Assembly (NCBI RefSeq): GCF_000473065.1
Contig: NZ_AXAZ01000001.1
Location: 310,001 to 374,000, forward strand
Length of the DNA stretch: 64,000 bases
Direction of reading: 5' to 3'
Source: Bradyrhizobium sp. WSM1743
GTDB taxonomy: Bacteria > Pseudomonadota > Alphaproteobacteria > Rhizobiales > Xanthobacteraceae
This document shows, piece by piece, positions 8,356 to 16,704 of the stretch. Below the pieces are notes generated by a model. The model ran no database searches. It was not told the DNA's origin and saw only the letters and a program-made list of their open reading frames with translations. The position numbers and the translations under genes were made by a program. Every line of letters begins with the position of its first letter. Position 1 is the stretch's first letter.

Positions 8356-9218
8356 TGCGTGATTTCTCCTTCGACCACCGCTGGCTGTCGCTGAACACGG
8401 CGACCGTCCGCAAGCAGGGTGATCTCGTCGAGATCATCGATGCCTGTGCAAAGCATGGCATCCGCGCCATCGATCCCTGGCGTGACCAGGTCGCGGCTGT
8501 CGGTCTCGACCGCGCCGCGCGCGCAGTGCGCGATGCCGGCCTCGATCTATCAGGCTATTGCCGCGGTGGCATGTTCACCTCGGATGCCTCGCGCCGGGGC
8601 GAGGTGCGGGACGACAACATGCGCTGCGTCGACGAGGCCAAGGCGCTGGGCGCCTCCTGCATCGTCCTCGTCGTCGGCGGTCTGCCGCAATATTCCCGGC
8701 CGGGCAGCGAGGCCTCGAAGGATCTCGTGGCAGCGCGCGGGCAGGTCGAGGAAGCTCTCGCCGAGATGCTCGACTACGCGAGACAGGCAAAGCTGCCGCT
8801 GGCGATCGAGCCCTTGCATCCGGCCTATGCGGCAGACCGTGCTTGCGTGAACACCACGAAGCAGGCGCTCGACATCTGCGACCGGCTCGATCCCGGCCGC
8901 AGCGGCATGCTCGGCGTCGCGCTCGATGTCTATCACATCTGGTGGGATCCGGAGCTGACGGGGCAGATCGCGCGCGCCGGCAAGGATCGCCTGCTCGCCT
9001 TCCACGTCTGCGACTGGCTGGTGCCGACCAAGGATATCCTCAACGACCGCGGCATGATGGGCGACGGCGTCATCGACATCAAATCCGTGCGTGAAGCGGT
9101 CGAAGCGCAGGGCTTTGCCGGCTATTCGGAGATCGAGATCTTCTCCAACGAATGGTGGGGCAAGCCGATGGACGAGGTGCTCCGCACCTGCATCGCGCGT
9201 CACAGGACGGTGGTTTAG
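8355..9218 (+). CDS. Sugar phosphate isomerase/epimerase (AP endonuclease 2 / TIM barrel) family protein
   Basis: 287 aa xylose-isomerase-like TIM barrel. Metal/substrate residues are expected in 'LAIEPLHPAYAADRACVNT' (E near 154), 'GVALDVYHIWWDP' (D and H near 192-195), 'LAFHVCDWLVPT' (H near 218) and 'GYSEIEIFSNEWWG' (E near 258). This ligand set is typical of IolE/IolI/LgdB-like isomerases, epimerases and 3-keto-sugar eliminases. It overlaps the DUF993 stop by one base and is the last gene of the operon. A convergent flavoenzyme gene lies downstream. Confidence 0.8.
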   Translation: MRDFSFDHRWLSLNTATVRKQGDLVEIIDACAKHGIRAIDPWRDQVAAVGLDRAARAVRDAGLDLSGYCRGGMFTSDASRRGEVRDDNMRCVDEAKALGASCIVLVVGGLPQYSRPGSEASKDLVAARGQVEEALAEMLDYARQAKLPLAIEPLHPAYAADRACVNTTKQALDICDRLDPGRSGMLGVALDVYHIWWDPELTGQIARAGKDRLLAFHVCDWLVPTKDILNDRGMMGDGVIDIKSVREAVEAQGFAGYSEIEIFSNEWWGKPMDEVLRTCIARHRTVV

Positions 9219-9255
9219 AACACGATGAAATTAGGTTTGGTCGGCTGTCTGTCGT

Positions 9256-9278
9256 CACCTCTCCCTGCGGGAGAGGTG
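9256..9278. repeat. Family D hairpin, solo arm
   Basis: CACCTCTCCC-TGC-GGGAGAGGTG is a perfect 10-bp inverted repeat with a 3-nt loop, equal to the terminal arm of family D. The rest of the element is absent. It lies 37 bp after the isomerase gene in the 233-bp convergent gap to the flavoenzyme. Confidence 0.6.
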
Positions 9279-9373
9279 GTTCGCGCTCTGGGCGGGCATC
9301 GATTCAACCAAAACTCATCCCGCTTTAAGATCCCGGTGACTCAGGGCGTGATCCGCGATGAACGGGGGATCGA

Positions 9374-9405
9374 GCGCTCCCTCGATCCTCGATGCGAGAG
9401 AGCGC
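9374..9405. terminator. Possible bidirectional hairpin between convergent genes
   Basis: GCGCTCCCTCG and CGAGAGAGCGC form an 11-bp stem with one mismatch around a 10-nt loop, halfway between the convergent isomerase and flavoenzyme genes. There is no T-run on either side, so intrinsic termination would be weak. It may instead be an mRNA 3'-end structure. Confidence 0.3.
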
Positions 9406-9451
9406 TCCGACAAGTCATTGGGCGCGACTGAACCGTAGCAGATGTGATCGT

Positions 9452-10837
9452 CTAAGAGTGCAGCGGTCTGATGTTCTGGTTCATGTGGAAGAAGTTCGTC
9501 GGATCGTACTTGGCCTTCAAGGCGGCGAGGCGGTCGTAGTTGTCGCCGTAAGTGGCCCTAAGTCTGCTGTCGTCTCCATCCTCCATCATGAAATTTACAT
9601 AGCCGCCGTCGGCCGAGTAAGGATGCACGGCCTCCCAATAGCCCTTGGTCCAGCGCGTGATTTCGCCGGCTTTTTGCGGGTTGGGATCGATGCCGGCGAT
9701 GACCATCGACCAGGTCGCGTCGCGCGTGTTCCAGGCGGTGTCGCTCTTGCCGACGCGATGGACGGCGCCATCGATCGGATAGAGATGCATGAGCGACAGC
9801 GCGCTCGGTGCTTTTCGGGCCTGCTCGATGTGGGCGTCAATTGCTTCGTCGGTCAGTTCTTTCACGAAATCGCCGCGCCAGTACCACTGCAGACCTTTCG
9901 GGAAGAACGGATCGAACATCGACTGGAGCGCCGGATAGGGCATTTCGCCCATCCAATTGAAGAGCGGCGGGGGCAGCTCACCGAGCAACCCCGCTATGAC
10001 CGTCTTGCCGTCTTCTGTCGGACCATTGTAGCAGGCAATGATGGCGCAGGCACGCTTGCCCTGATGATCCGGCGGGAACGGGTCCATCGGCGGAACGGTC
10101 TTCAAGCCGACAAAGGCCCCGACCTCCTCGGGAGCGCTGCGGAGGAAATCCCTGTACTTCTGCATCACGGTCCGGGCATTTTCGATATCCCAGAAGATCG
10201 GACCGGCATATACCATCTTCACAGGATGAGCCTGGAACAGGAAGCTCGTGACGATGCCGAAATTGCCGCCGCCCCCGCGCAGGCCCCAATAAAGGTCAGC
10301 GTTCGCCGACTTGTTGGCGGTGACGATGCGTCCATCGGCGAGCACGACATCGGCCTCAAGGAGATTGTCGATGGTGAGGCCATGCTTGCGTGTGAGGTAT
10401 CCGGTGCCGCCGCCGAGCGTAAGGCCGGCGATCCCAGTGGTCGATACAATGCCGGCCGGCACGGCAAGCCCGTAGATATGCGTGGCGTGGTCGACATCGC
10501 CTTGCGAGCAGCCGGGACCGACGCGGACGGTACGAGCGCCGGGATCTACCCGCACGCCTTTCATCATCGACATGTCGATCATCAGTCCATCTTCGACACT
10601 GCTGAGGCCCGGCCCATTGTGGCCGCCTCCGCGGATCGCGACCTGGAGATCATTGTCCCTTGCAAAATTGACCGCTGCGACGACGTCAGCGACGTCGGCG
10701 CATCGCGCGATCATCATTGGACTCTTGTCGATCATTCCGTTGTAGAGGCTCCGCACGGCGTCATAGTCGGCATCCGTTCGCCTGATAACCGGGCCGCGCA
10801 TATTGCCGATGAAGGTTTCGGTGGCCATGCTCTGCAT
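9452..10837 (-). CDS. FAD-linked oxidase, berberine-bridge type (PCMH + BBE domains)
   Basis: 461 aa. An N-terminal FAD_binding_4 domain has 'VAIRGGGHNGPG' with H73, the usual 8-alpha-histidyl FAD attachment. The second covalent attachment position (the Cys of PAGxC in bicovalent members) is V in 'PAGIVSTTGI', so a single covalent bond is expected. The C-terminus has the BBE motif 'YGDNYDRLAALKAKYDPTNFF'. Such enzymes oxidise sugars, alcohols or alkaloid-like amines with O2. The start is well supported: AGGAGG sits 5 nt before ATG 10837. No signal peptide is evident. It appears to be a single-gene unit. Confidence 0.88.
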   Translation of the reverse strand: MQSMATETFIGNMRGPVIRRTDADYDAVRSLYNGMIDKSPMMIARCADVADVVAAVNFARDNDLQVAIRGGGHNGPGLSSVEDGLMIDMSMMKGVRVDPGARTVRVGPGCSQGDVDHATHIYGLAVPAGIVSTTGIAGLTLGGGTGYLTRKHGLTIDNLLEADVVLADGRIVTANKSANADLYWGLRGGGGNFGIVTSFLFQAHPVKMVYAGPIFWDIENARTVMQKYRDFLRSAPEEVGAFVGLKTVPPMDPFPPDHQGKRACAIIACYNGPTEDGKTVIAGLLGELPPPLFNWMGEMPYPALQSMFDPFFPKGLQWYWRGDFVKELTDEAIDAHIEQARKAPSALSLMHLYPIDGAVHRVGKSDTAWNTRDATWSMVIAGIDPNPQKAGEITRWTKGYWEAVHPYSADGGYVNFMMEDGDDSRLRATYGDNYDRLAALKAKYDPTNFFHMNQNIRPLHS

Positions 10838-11513
10838 GATGTCCTCCTATTCCACCCATGATCGGTCATTGGGTCGGAGGTTACTCGCAGGGCTCCTCGA
10901 GCGTTCTCCGCCCGTTATGAAAAGATAGATCAAGCGCAGCGCGATAGCCATCGCAAATCGACTACGCGCATGCGTCTATTCGACCCCGGTCGCGAATGCC
11001 CCATTGCGAGCCAGAACACAGGCGAAGCAGCGAGCTTGGTGGGAGTACCACCAATGATGAGGTGGACTGCCATCAGCTTTCAGGCAGAATATCATCATCC
11101 CGATGCCGCAGCGCGCCACAGTCCGTGCCAGATCGGATGCGGTAATCAGTGGCATCAACGATCAGCAGGCACGGCGGATGTATCCATGCCTGTTGATCTT
11201 GAATGGCCCCGACGTGCAACCGTCGGGGCCAATTGTTGTGATCGGCGTGACAAGGATGGTGAGCTTGCCGAAGGCACCGGCGTGCTTTGTTGCGGCGAAA
11301 GACCGCCAGGGACGTTCGTGCGATTCAATGCGCCGGGCCAAACCATTTTGCGATTAATTCGCCGGGACCGACTGTGCAGTGAAAAGTCAGACGATTGCGC
11401 TGTCATCGATTCACCGTCAAACACCGGACTATCACTCGTCAATTCGATCTGCGAAGCTGTGACAACACCACAAATGCGCTTGCAAACAAGCAAGCGTGAA
11501 AGGGAGGTTCGCA
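10838..11513. other. 676-bp stretch without a convincing gene
   Basis: The open frames here are short, overlap on both strands and show no family resemblance or ribosome sites. The stretch carries the promoter region of the flavoenzyme (right-to-left) and of the small protein at 11514. The only clear structure is the hairpin at 11205-11230. Base composition looks more even than the flanking genes, which fits non-coding or decayed DNA. Confidence 0.5.
11205..11230. other. Strong hairpin in a non-coding region
   Basis: GGCCCCGACG-TGCAAC-CGTCGGGGCC: a perfect 10-bp stem with a 6-nt loop. Neither side has a T-run, so it is not a classic terminator. It is about 300 bp from the nearest credible gene on either side. 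Confidence 0.5.
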
Positions 11514-11720
11514 GTGGATAAAGTGCGACGCTTGCGTGCGATGAGCTCACTGTGCCGCCAACAGGCCGCGTACAACAGCATGAACAAATGGAAGCTGCTC
11601 GCAGAAGCAGAATACTGGGATCATCTGGCTGATCTCGAGTTGTCGTCTCACTTCCGACTTTGCAACGCCATTGCATCGAACGAAATCGAGCAGCCTCAAG
11701 CGATCACAAACCCTGAATGA
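11514..11720 (+). CDS. Small conserved-type hypothetical protein
   Basis: 68 aa, GTG start, with AGGGAGG 6 nt upstream, a better-placed signal than the in-frame GTG at 11496. The predicted product (begins MDKVRRLRAMSSLCRQQAAY) is helical and charged, with 'WKLLAEAEYWDHLADLE' resembling a motif I associate with short hypothetical proteins of Bradyrhizobium. It is cytoplasmic, with no signal peptide or membrane segment. Function unknown. Confidence 0.55.
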   Translation: MDKVRRLRAMSSLCRQQAAYNSMNKWKLLAEAEYWDHLADLELSSHFRLCNAIASNEIEQPQAITNPE

Positions 11721-11901
11721 TGCTGGGCGGAAGACGATTTCCGTATGAGGTCAGAGCGAGGCTGTCGTTTGCCGCTGCTCTCTCACAGAGAGCTGCGGCG
11801 GACACATACATGGTCTCGTCGAGCTTTGAAGCAGGACGACTGCATCACCCGGCGTCGTTCGGCCCTTGCACAAGTTGCAACGAGAGAACGCGACGCTGCC
11901 C

Positions 11902-13911
11902 TCACCGGCTTGCCGTCTGGGATAGCGTGTTGAAGCGGGCCTTCTGTTCGCTGCTCAGCGTTGCGTAGAATTCGTCCAGCGCAGGTTCGACCAGCTTGGC
12001 GGCGGCGAGCATGGCTTGGAGACGATCCCCCATGGCTTCCAGGCGTCCGACTGGTGTCAACGGCACACTGTCCGGGCAGACGGCTTGCAGTGCTGCGACT
12101 GCCTGTTTCGTCGCTTCGTCCAAGCGCTCGAGCGCATCCTTCTGCCGGCCTGCCGGGCGGACAACGGCGCCGATGCGTTCGATCGGCAACTGGGTCAGGC
12201 CGGACTTTGGATCGCCGCAGCCCTCGCTACTCGCTTCCTGCTGCTGGGACGAACGGTCACCGACATTGGGTCCGAGCGCGTTGAAGCGGGCCTGCTGTTC
12301 GTCGCTGAGCGAGTTATAGAAATTCTCCAGGGCTGGTCGCACGATCTTGACGGCCTCCAGCGTCGCGCTGATGCGATTCATCATCGCGCGCAGGCGGCCA
12401 GGGGGAGTCATTGCATAAGTCTCCGCACAGGAGTCCTTGAACACGGCGGCAGCATTGGTCGCCGCGGTCTTCAGCTCGTCGAGCAGTGCGCGTTGCTCCG
12501 GTGTCGGCTGCACCGCTCGCGCGATATCATCAAGCGGCCAGGCGGTCACGCCCTTGTCGGGTGTGCCGCACAATTGCTGCAGCGTTCGCGGGCTCACGCT
12601 GGCGCGCGGACGCGCGCGGCCGCCGCCGGCTCGCGGATAGTCAGAGCGGTCGATGCTGGCATAGGCAGAATAGGGGCCGTCACCACCCCAGAACACGGTA
12701 TCGACGAAATCGTCATACGCGTAGGCCCAATAGCCAGGCTCGTAGGCATAGGACCAGAACGTGTAGTTGAATATGTCGGAATAGGCGTAAGGCCAGAACA
12801 CCGGCCCAAGCCACGCAACGAACACCGCGGGATGGCGGTGACGCCAGGCCTGTCGGGGAGCCCAGCCGCTCTCGCGGGTAAGGAACGCCGCTTGGGTCTG
12901 CGCCGTCGCCTGCTCGCGGAACCGCTCCGCGAACCGGCCGCGCTGGGCGGCCTCCACGGCGGCCGCAGCCGCCGGCGTCCGCCCGGCCGGAGCCTGGAGC
13001 CCAAGCCGCTGCTGGCGCGCCAGGTCAATCTGCTGCGCGCGCTGCTCACGGTCAAGCAAGCGGTTCTGGGTCTGGAGCATGCGTTGCTGCAGGCGTTGCT
13101 CCTGCACGGCTTCCGGCTTTTGCGACTGCAATTGCTGCACGCGCTGCTGGAGGCGTTCGATGCGGGTCTGACGCTCCGCGGTCTGGCGCGACAGCATCTC
13201 GCGCTGCCGCTGCTCGACCTGCTGCGAGCGCTGTTGCATGCGTTGCTCGCGCTCAAGCAGGCGGCTCTGCGACTGCAGCAACCGCTGCTGTTCCTGTTGC
13301 GCCCTTGCGCCTTCCGGCTTCTGCGATTGCAATTGCTGCACGCGCTGCTGCAAGCGGTCGATGCGGCCTTGGCGTTCCGCGGATTGGCGCGAAAGCGTCT
13401 CGCGCGGCGGTCCCGCTCGCTCGCTCACGGCCGGGGGTGCACTTGGGCGCGAGGGGGCGGCGATATGCGGCGTCGGCCGCGGTGCCATCGCCGGCCGTTG
13501 CGGAGCTGCCGGCGCCCGATGAAATTCAGGTCGCGGTGCCGCGACGTGCGGCGCCGCCCGCGGCGGCGGCGCAGCGACGTGTGGGGCTGGGCGCGGCGAC
13601 GGTGAGGCCATGCGAGGCGCCGCATGGTGCGGCGCCATGGCCGGCCGCTGCGCCGCCGCCGGGGGATGGAACGCCGGCGCGGCGGGACGTGCCATGGCTG
13701 GCGGCGCGGCGGGCCGTGCCATGGCTGGCGGCGCCGCCGGACGGGCCATGGCCGGTGGTGGTGCCGCTGGCCGTACTGCCGGCGCTGCGGCTGGACCCGG
13801 TGGCCCGCCCCTGCCATGTCCCTGGCCGGGTCCTTGGGCGAACGCTGTGATGCTCGCCGCCAGCATCGAGACACCAAAAACAGCCGTAAGGCAAACGCCA
13901 CGCGGAAGCAT
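11902..13911 (-). CDS. Exported Ala/Pro/Gln-rich protein with two Spy-like (LTXXQ) domains
   Basis: 669 aa. The start is ATG 13911: GGGAG is 8 nt upstream and a signal peptide follows (LPRGVCLTAVFGVSMLAASI...AFAQ). Residues ~25-170 are low-complexity Ala/Pro with tandem AMARPAAPP units. About 185-325 is a Gln/Arg-rich coiled coil made of two near-identical ~60-residue repeats (each holds RIxRLQQRVQQLQSQKPE). A Tyr/Trp/Phe-rich stretch follows. The C-terminus has two tandem Spy/CpxP-like helical domains, each ending in 'LSxEQxARFNxL'. A periplasmic chaperone-like or envelope-stress role is the family expectation. The long linker architecture is unusual compared with ~160-aa Spy. Confidence 0.75.
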   Translation of the reverse strand: MLPRGVCLTAVFGVSMLAASITAFAQGPGQGHGRGGPPGPAAAPAVRPAAPPPAMARPAAPPAMARPAAPPAMARPAAPAFHPPAAAQRPAMAPHHAAPRMASPSPRPAPHVAAPPPRAAPHVAAPRPEFHRAPAAPQRPAMAPRPTPHIAAPSRPSAPPAVSERAGPPRETLSRQSAERQGRIDRLQQRVQQLQSQKPEGARAQQEQQRLLQSQSRLLEREQRMQQRSQQVEQRQREMLSRQTAERQTRIERLQQRVQQLQSQKPEAVQEQRLQQRMLQTQNRLLDREQRAQQIDLARQQRLGLQAPAGRTPAAAAAVEAAQRGRFAERFREQATAQTQAAFLTRESGWAPRQAWRHRHPAVFVAWLGPVFWPYAYSDIFNYTFWSYAYEPGYWAYAYDDFVDTVFWGGDGPYSAYASIDRSDYPRAGGGRARPRASVSPRTLQQLCGTPDKGVTAWPLDDIARAVQPTPEQRALLDELKTAATNAAAVFKDSCAETYAMTPPGRLRAMMNRISATLEAVKIVRPALENFYNSLSDEQQARFNALGPNVGDRSSQQQEASSEGCGDPKSGLTQLPIERIGAVVRPAGRQKDALERLDEATKQAVAALQAVCPDSVPLTPVGRLEAMGDRLQAMLAAAKLVEPALDEFYATLSSEQKARFNTLSQTASR

Positions 13912-13974
13912 GATTGTAGCTCCCAGCTCGTAATCGCCCACGACATTCAACGCACAGCTGGCGGAATCGTTCGT

Positions 13975-14063
13975 TGTTGGCCACGACCGGCATTGCGATC
14001 TTCCGACGCAGGCCTCAAGATTCTGCGTCAGGTGGTGGCGAGCCGCTCCAGCGCCCAGTCGAC
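13975..14063. repeat. Duplicated rocD 3' end, distal copy
   Basis: This segment matches 16705-16805. The last 33 bp (14031-14063) are identical to 16773-16805, and the rest aligns with a few substitutions and two small gaps, including a shared GCGATCTTCCGACG block. The distal copy supplies the stop and final 11 codons of the phosphofructokinase gene. One G fewer in a GGG run creates the TGA stop here, whereas rocD reads six residues further. Confidence 0.85.
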
Positions 14064-15254
14064 ACGGTAGGATGCGCGGTTGAGAAAGATCGGCAGCCCC
14101 TGCTTGTTGGCGTAGATGGGGCGGTAGCGCTCCGTGTTGTAGCTGCTCGCAACGTCCAATTTGCGCGGACCGAGCTTGGCGTCAGGGATGGGCACGAGGT
14201 CGTAGCGGCCCTCGACCAGCGCCGACATGAGGCCGGTCTTGCCTTCCAGCATGGCATCGTAGGCCATGTTACCGAAAGTCAGGGCCACAAGCTTGTCGAT
14301 GAAGTCCGGATCGCCCGATCGCAAATCGTAGGTGAGATCGGAGATGATCGTCTCCTCGCCGGTGCGCTGCTTGATCTCGTCGGCAAGCGATTCCGCCACG
14401 TTGGCCTTCTTGCGGTGACCGTAGGCGTCAGGCTCGCCGTATTCCCGCAGCTTGTAGCCTTCCCACTGAGCTCCCTCGCTGAGCACGATCAGCGCGTAGT
14501 TGCTTGGATTGGCGCGCTTGTCCTCGATGAGCAACCGGATCAGCTTGTCGAGATCGACCTTATACTCCGGTATGACGCATCGTATCGAGGTCGCATACGC
14601 GGTGTAGAGTGCCGTAAATCCGGCATCGCGGCCAAAGACGCGGAAAATGCCAATTCGCTCATGCGAGCCGACGGTAGTGCGCTGCCGCTGGATGGCATCG
14701 CTGGCGCGGGTGATCGCGGTCGAGAAGCCGATGCAGTACTCGGTGTTGCGGACGTCATTATCCATCGTCTTCGGGATGGCGATGATCTGGACGCCGAGTT
14801 CGTTGAGCTTGGCCGCATAACTGAGCGTGTCGTCGCCGCCGATGGCGATCAGATGTTCGATGCCAAGTTCCGAAAGGTTAGCGAGCACCCGGCTGGTGAG
14901 GTCCCACGTCTTTGTCGCGATGCCGCCGTTGGTGCTCAGCGAGACCGGAACATCATTGCCGACGAGATGATCAGGCAGCTTTTGTATTTTGGAGGGATTG
15001 ACGCGGCTCGAGTGCAGCACGGTGCCGCCGCGTCGGTCGATCGTTCGAGTGTTTTCACGGTTCAGCGGGATGACGTAGTGGGACCTGCTGTTTGGGTCGT
15101 CGAGGTTCAGGTGCGTGAGGGCCTCCCAACCACGGCGCAGACCGACAACCTCGATGTCGTCCTCACTGCCGCGATAAGTCACGCTCTTGATGACTGCATT
15201 GAGGCCGGCGACGTCGCCGCCGCCCGTGAGAATGCCGATGCGTTTTTTGGCCAT
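14028..15254 (-). CDS. pfp: 6-phosphofructokinase, probably PPi-dependent
   Basis: 408 aa. Opens with the PFK glycine loop 'KKRIGILTGGGDVAGLN'. Two residues that separate PPi-dependent from ATP-dependent enzymes are both of the PPi type: GGDDT at 139-143 (ATP enzymes have GGDGS) and PKTMDND at 161-167 (ATP enzymes have PGTIDND, with D165/D167 catalytic). It interconverts fructose-6-phosphate and fructose-1,6-bisphosphate. The start is ATG 15254, 6 nt after GGGAGG. The last residues, [11 protein letters not shown], are the same as near the end of the RocD protein and come from a duplicated DNA segment. It lies downstream of the FBP aldolase/phosphatase gene on the same strand. Confidence 0.88.
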   Translation of the reverse strand: MAKKRIGILTGGGDVAGLNAVIKSVTYRGSEDDIEVVGLRRGWEALTHLNLDDPNSRSHYVIPLNRENTRTIDRRGGTVLHSSRVNPSKIQKLPDHLVGNDVPVSLSTNGGIATKTWDLTSRVLANLSELGIEHLIAIGGDDTLSYAAKLNELGVQIIAIPKTMDNDVRNTEYCIGFSTAITRASDAIQRQRTTVGSHERIGIFRVFGRDAGFTALYTAYATSIRCVIPEYKVDLDKLIRLLIEDKRANPSNYALIVLSEGAQWEGYKLREYGEPDAYGHRKKANVAESLADEIKQRTGEETIISDLTYDLRSGDPDFIDKLVALTFGNMAYDAMLEGKTGLMSALVEGRYDLVPIPDAKLGPRKLDVASSYNTERYRPIYANKQGLPIFLNRASYRVDWALERLATT

Positions 15255-15344
15255 ATCCACCTCCCGGATAGGCATGTCGTCATAGCGCCTGCATCTGTCG
15301 ATTGAACGGTGAACGTCGCTCTAGCTTCTGATTGAAGGCGGTCG

Positions 15345-16490
15345 CTACTCGGCCGCTTCCGGTTTGCGGTCGTCGCGCAGTCGAAAACGCTTCAGCAGTC
15401 CGGACACGGTGTCGCGGAAGCCGCCATATTCCAGTTCGGAATAGGGCAGCATGGCGGCGCCAGACCAACCTTGGCTGCGCATCTCGATGGCCTTGCGCTG
15501 GGCGCGCCGGCGGACCTCATCCCAAGCCGGGTTGTCGAAGAAATCGGTGCAGGACTCGGCAAACCGGCCTTCCCTGTCGATCGAAAAGCCGACGCAAGAA
15601 ACGATCGGCAGGCAGTACATGCCGGTAACGGGGGTGTTGAGTGGCACCGGCATGAGCGGCATCACATGCGAGCCGCGTGCATCGCCGCCCACGAAGTGCG
15701 CCTTGGCGAACGGCGAGATTATTTCCTCCGGAGCTGGGAATATCCCCTGGTTCCTGACGATCGCGACTGGATCATCCTTGCCGGTGTACTTGCCTGCGAT
15801 CGCGTGGAGGCGCTGTGCCGAAACGGCCACGACGACCTCGCCATGGGTTCGAGAAATGATGCGATCGATGCCAAAGCGCTCGTTGTCGCGAAGCAGGGCG
15901 GCGATGTGGTAGCTGTCGGCGGGTGCGTCAAGCTCGAGTAGGCTGTCGCCGGCTGTGTTGTCCATGTCGATGATATGGAAACGGAATCCCTTGATCATCG
16001 GAGGCAGCATCAGCCCAGCGCAGTACATGGGGTCGGCAAAGGCGAGATAGAGCGGCAGGTTGTAGGCGCCGGGACCGCATTTGTCGGCCGCGAACACCAT
16101 AAAGGACTCCGCGGGTCGCACGCTGGAAAGGCTGTGGTCGAAGCTGAGCTCGGCGACGCCTGGGCCGGCGCCGCGAATGTTCCCGGAAGGCGCGTCGGCG
16201 AGAAGATCCTGACCAGCGCCATAGAGCCCGGAGGTCTTCGCGACCGAGGTGGCCGCGAGGAACGTCTTCCAGGCGAGTTGATGGACCTCGGAGCTTCCTT
16301 CACCCCGTGTGTGCGTCATGATGATCGCAATGTCGTCGCCGGTGTGGCAGATGAAGCCGTCGATCAGCAGACCATTGCAGATCGCCTTGGCAACCTCGCC
16401 CTCGACAGTCGCGATCATGCGTGAAGACGGTTTCGTGTGCCCGCCAACGGAGCCAACGTCAGCTTTGATGACTGAAAGAGTGAGTCTCAT
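15345..16490 (-). CDS. fbp: Fructose-1,6-bisphosphate aldolase/phosphatase (archaeal type)
   Basis: 381 aa. Matches the bifunctional FBPA/P family closely: opening 'LSVIKADVGSVGGH' (D11 metal ligand), 'HTGDDIAIIMTHTRGE' (D52/D53), 'GLYGAGQDLL', 'GNIRGAGPGVAE', 'GPGAYNLPLY', and 'IAGKYTGKDDPV' with K234 as the likely Schiff-base lysine. The enzyme condenses triose phosphates and dephosphorylates FBP, driving gluconeogenesis in one active site. It is best known from archaea and deep-branching bacteria. The start is ATG 16490, 8 nt after GGAG; the frame stays open upstream in Arg-rich non-homologous sequence. It precedes the PPi-PFK gene in one transcript. Confidence 0.9.
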   Translation of the reverse strand: MRLTLSVIKADVGSVGGHTKPSSRMIATVEGEVAKAICNGLLIDGFICHTGDDIAIIMTHTRGEGSSEVHQLAWKTFLAATSVAKTSGLYGAGQDLLADAPSGNIRGAGPGVAELSFDHSLSSVRPAESFMVFAADKCGPGAYNLPLYLAFADPMYCAGLMLPPMIKGFRFHIIDMDNTAGDSLLELDAPADSYHIAALLRDNERFGIDRIISRTHGEVVVAVSAQRLHAIAGKYTGKDDPVAIVRNQGIFPAPEEIISPFAKAHFVGGDARGSHVMPLMPVPLNTPVTGMYCLPIVSCVGFSIDREGRFAESCTDFFDNPAWDEVRRRAQRKAIEMRSQGWSGAAMLPYSELEYGGFRDTVSGLLKRFRLRDDRKPEAAE

Positions 16491-16704
16491 GAGCATTTCT
16501 CCGATCCGCGCAGCTCTGCGCCTCCGGCCTCGGCGCTTGCTGCGCCGGGCACGGCGCTGCTCATTCGCGGACAAAAACGTCCGTCGCTCCGATAGGTTCC
16601 ACGCACCCCGTTCATCCGGTTGCCGGGATCATGCAGAGTTTTGCCTTAGGACCATCGTCACTATTTGCTGCGCTGCACGAGTCCGGTTCTGGCCGGGCCG
16701 CCAA

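Noticed and set aside
9392..10861. Long open frame (~490 codons) on the plus strand opposite the flavoenzyme gene
   Set aside because: It is antisense to a clear BBE-domain gene with a good ribosome site; its product has no recognisable motif. High-GC DNA commonly leaves such frames open.
10970..11521. Possible 183-aa protein in the 676-bp gap
   Set aside because: No ribosome site, no motif, Cys/Arg-rich composition, and overlapping open frames on both strands.
11717..11968. Short frame after the 68-aa protein
   Set aside because: It overlaps the end of the Spy-like gene on the other strand and has no start signal or homology pattern.
12016..13605. 529-codon plus-strand frame opposite the Spy-like gene
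   Set aside because: The product is Leu/Arg-rich repeat that mirrors the Gln/Arg coiled coil on the other strand; no ribosome site or domain.
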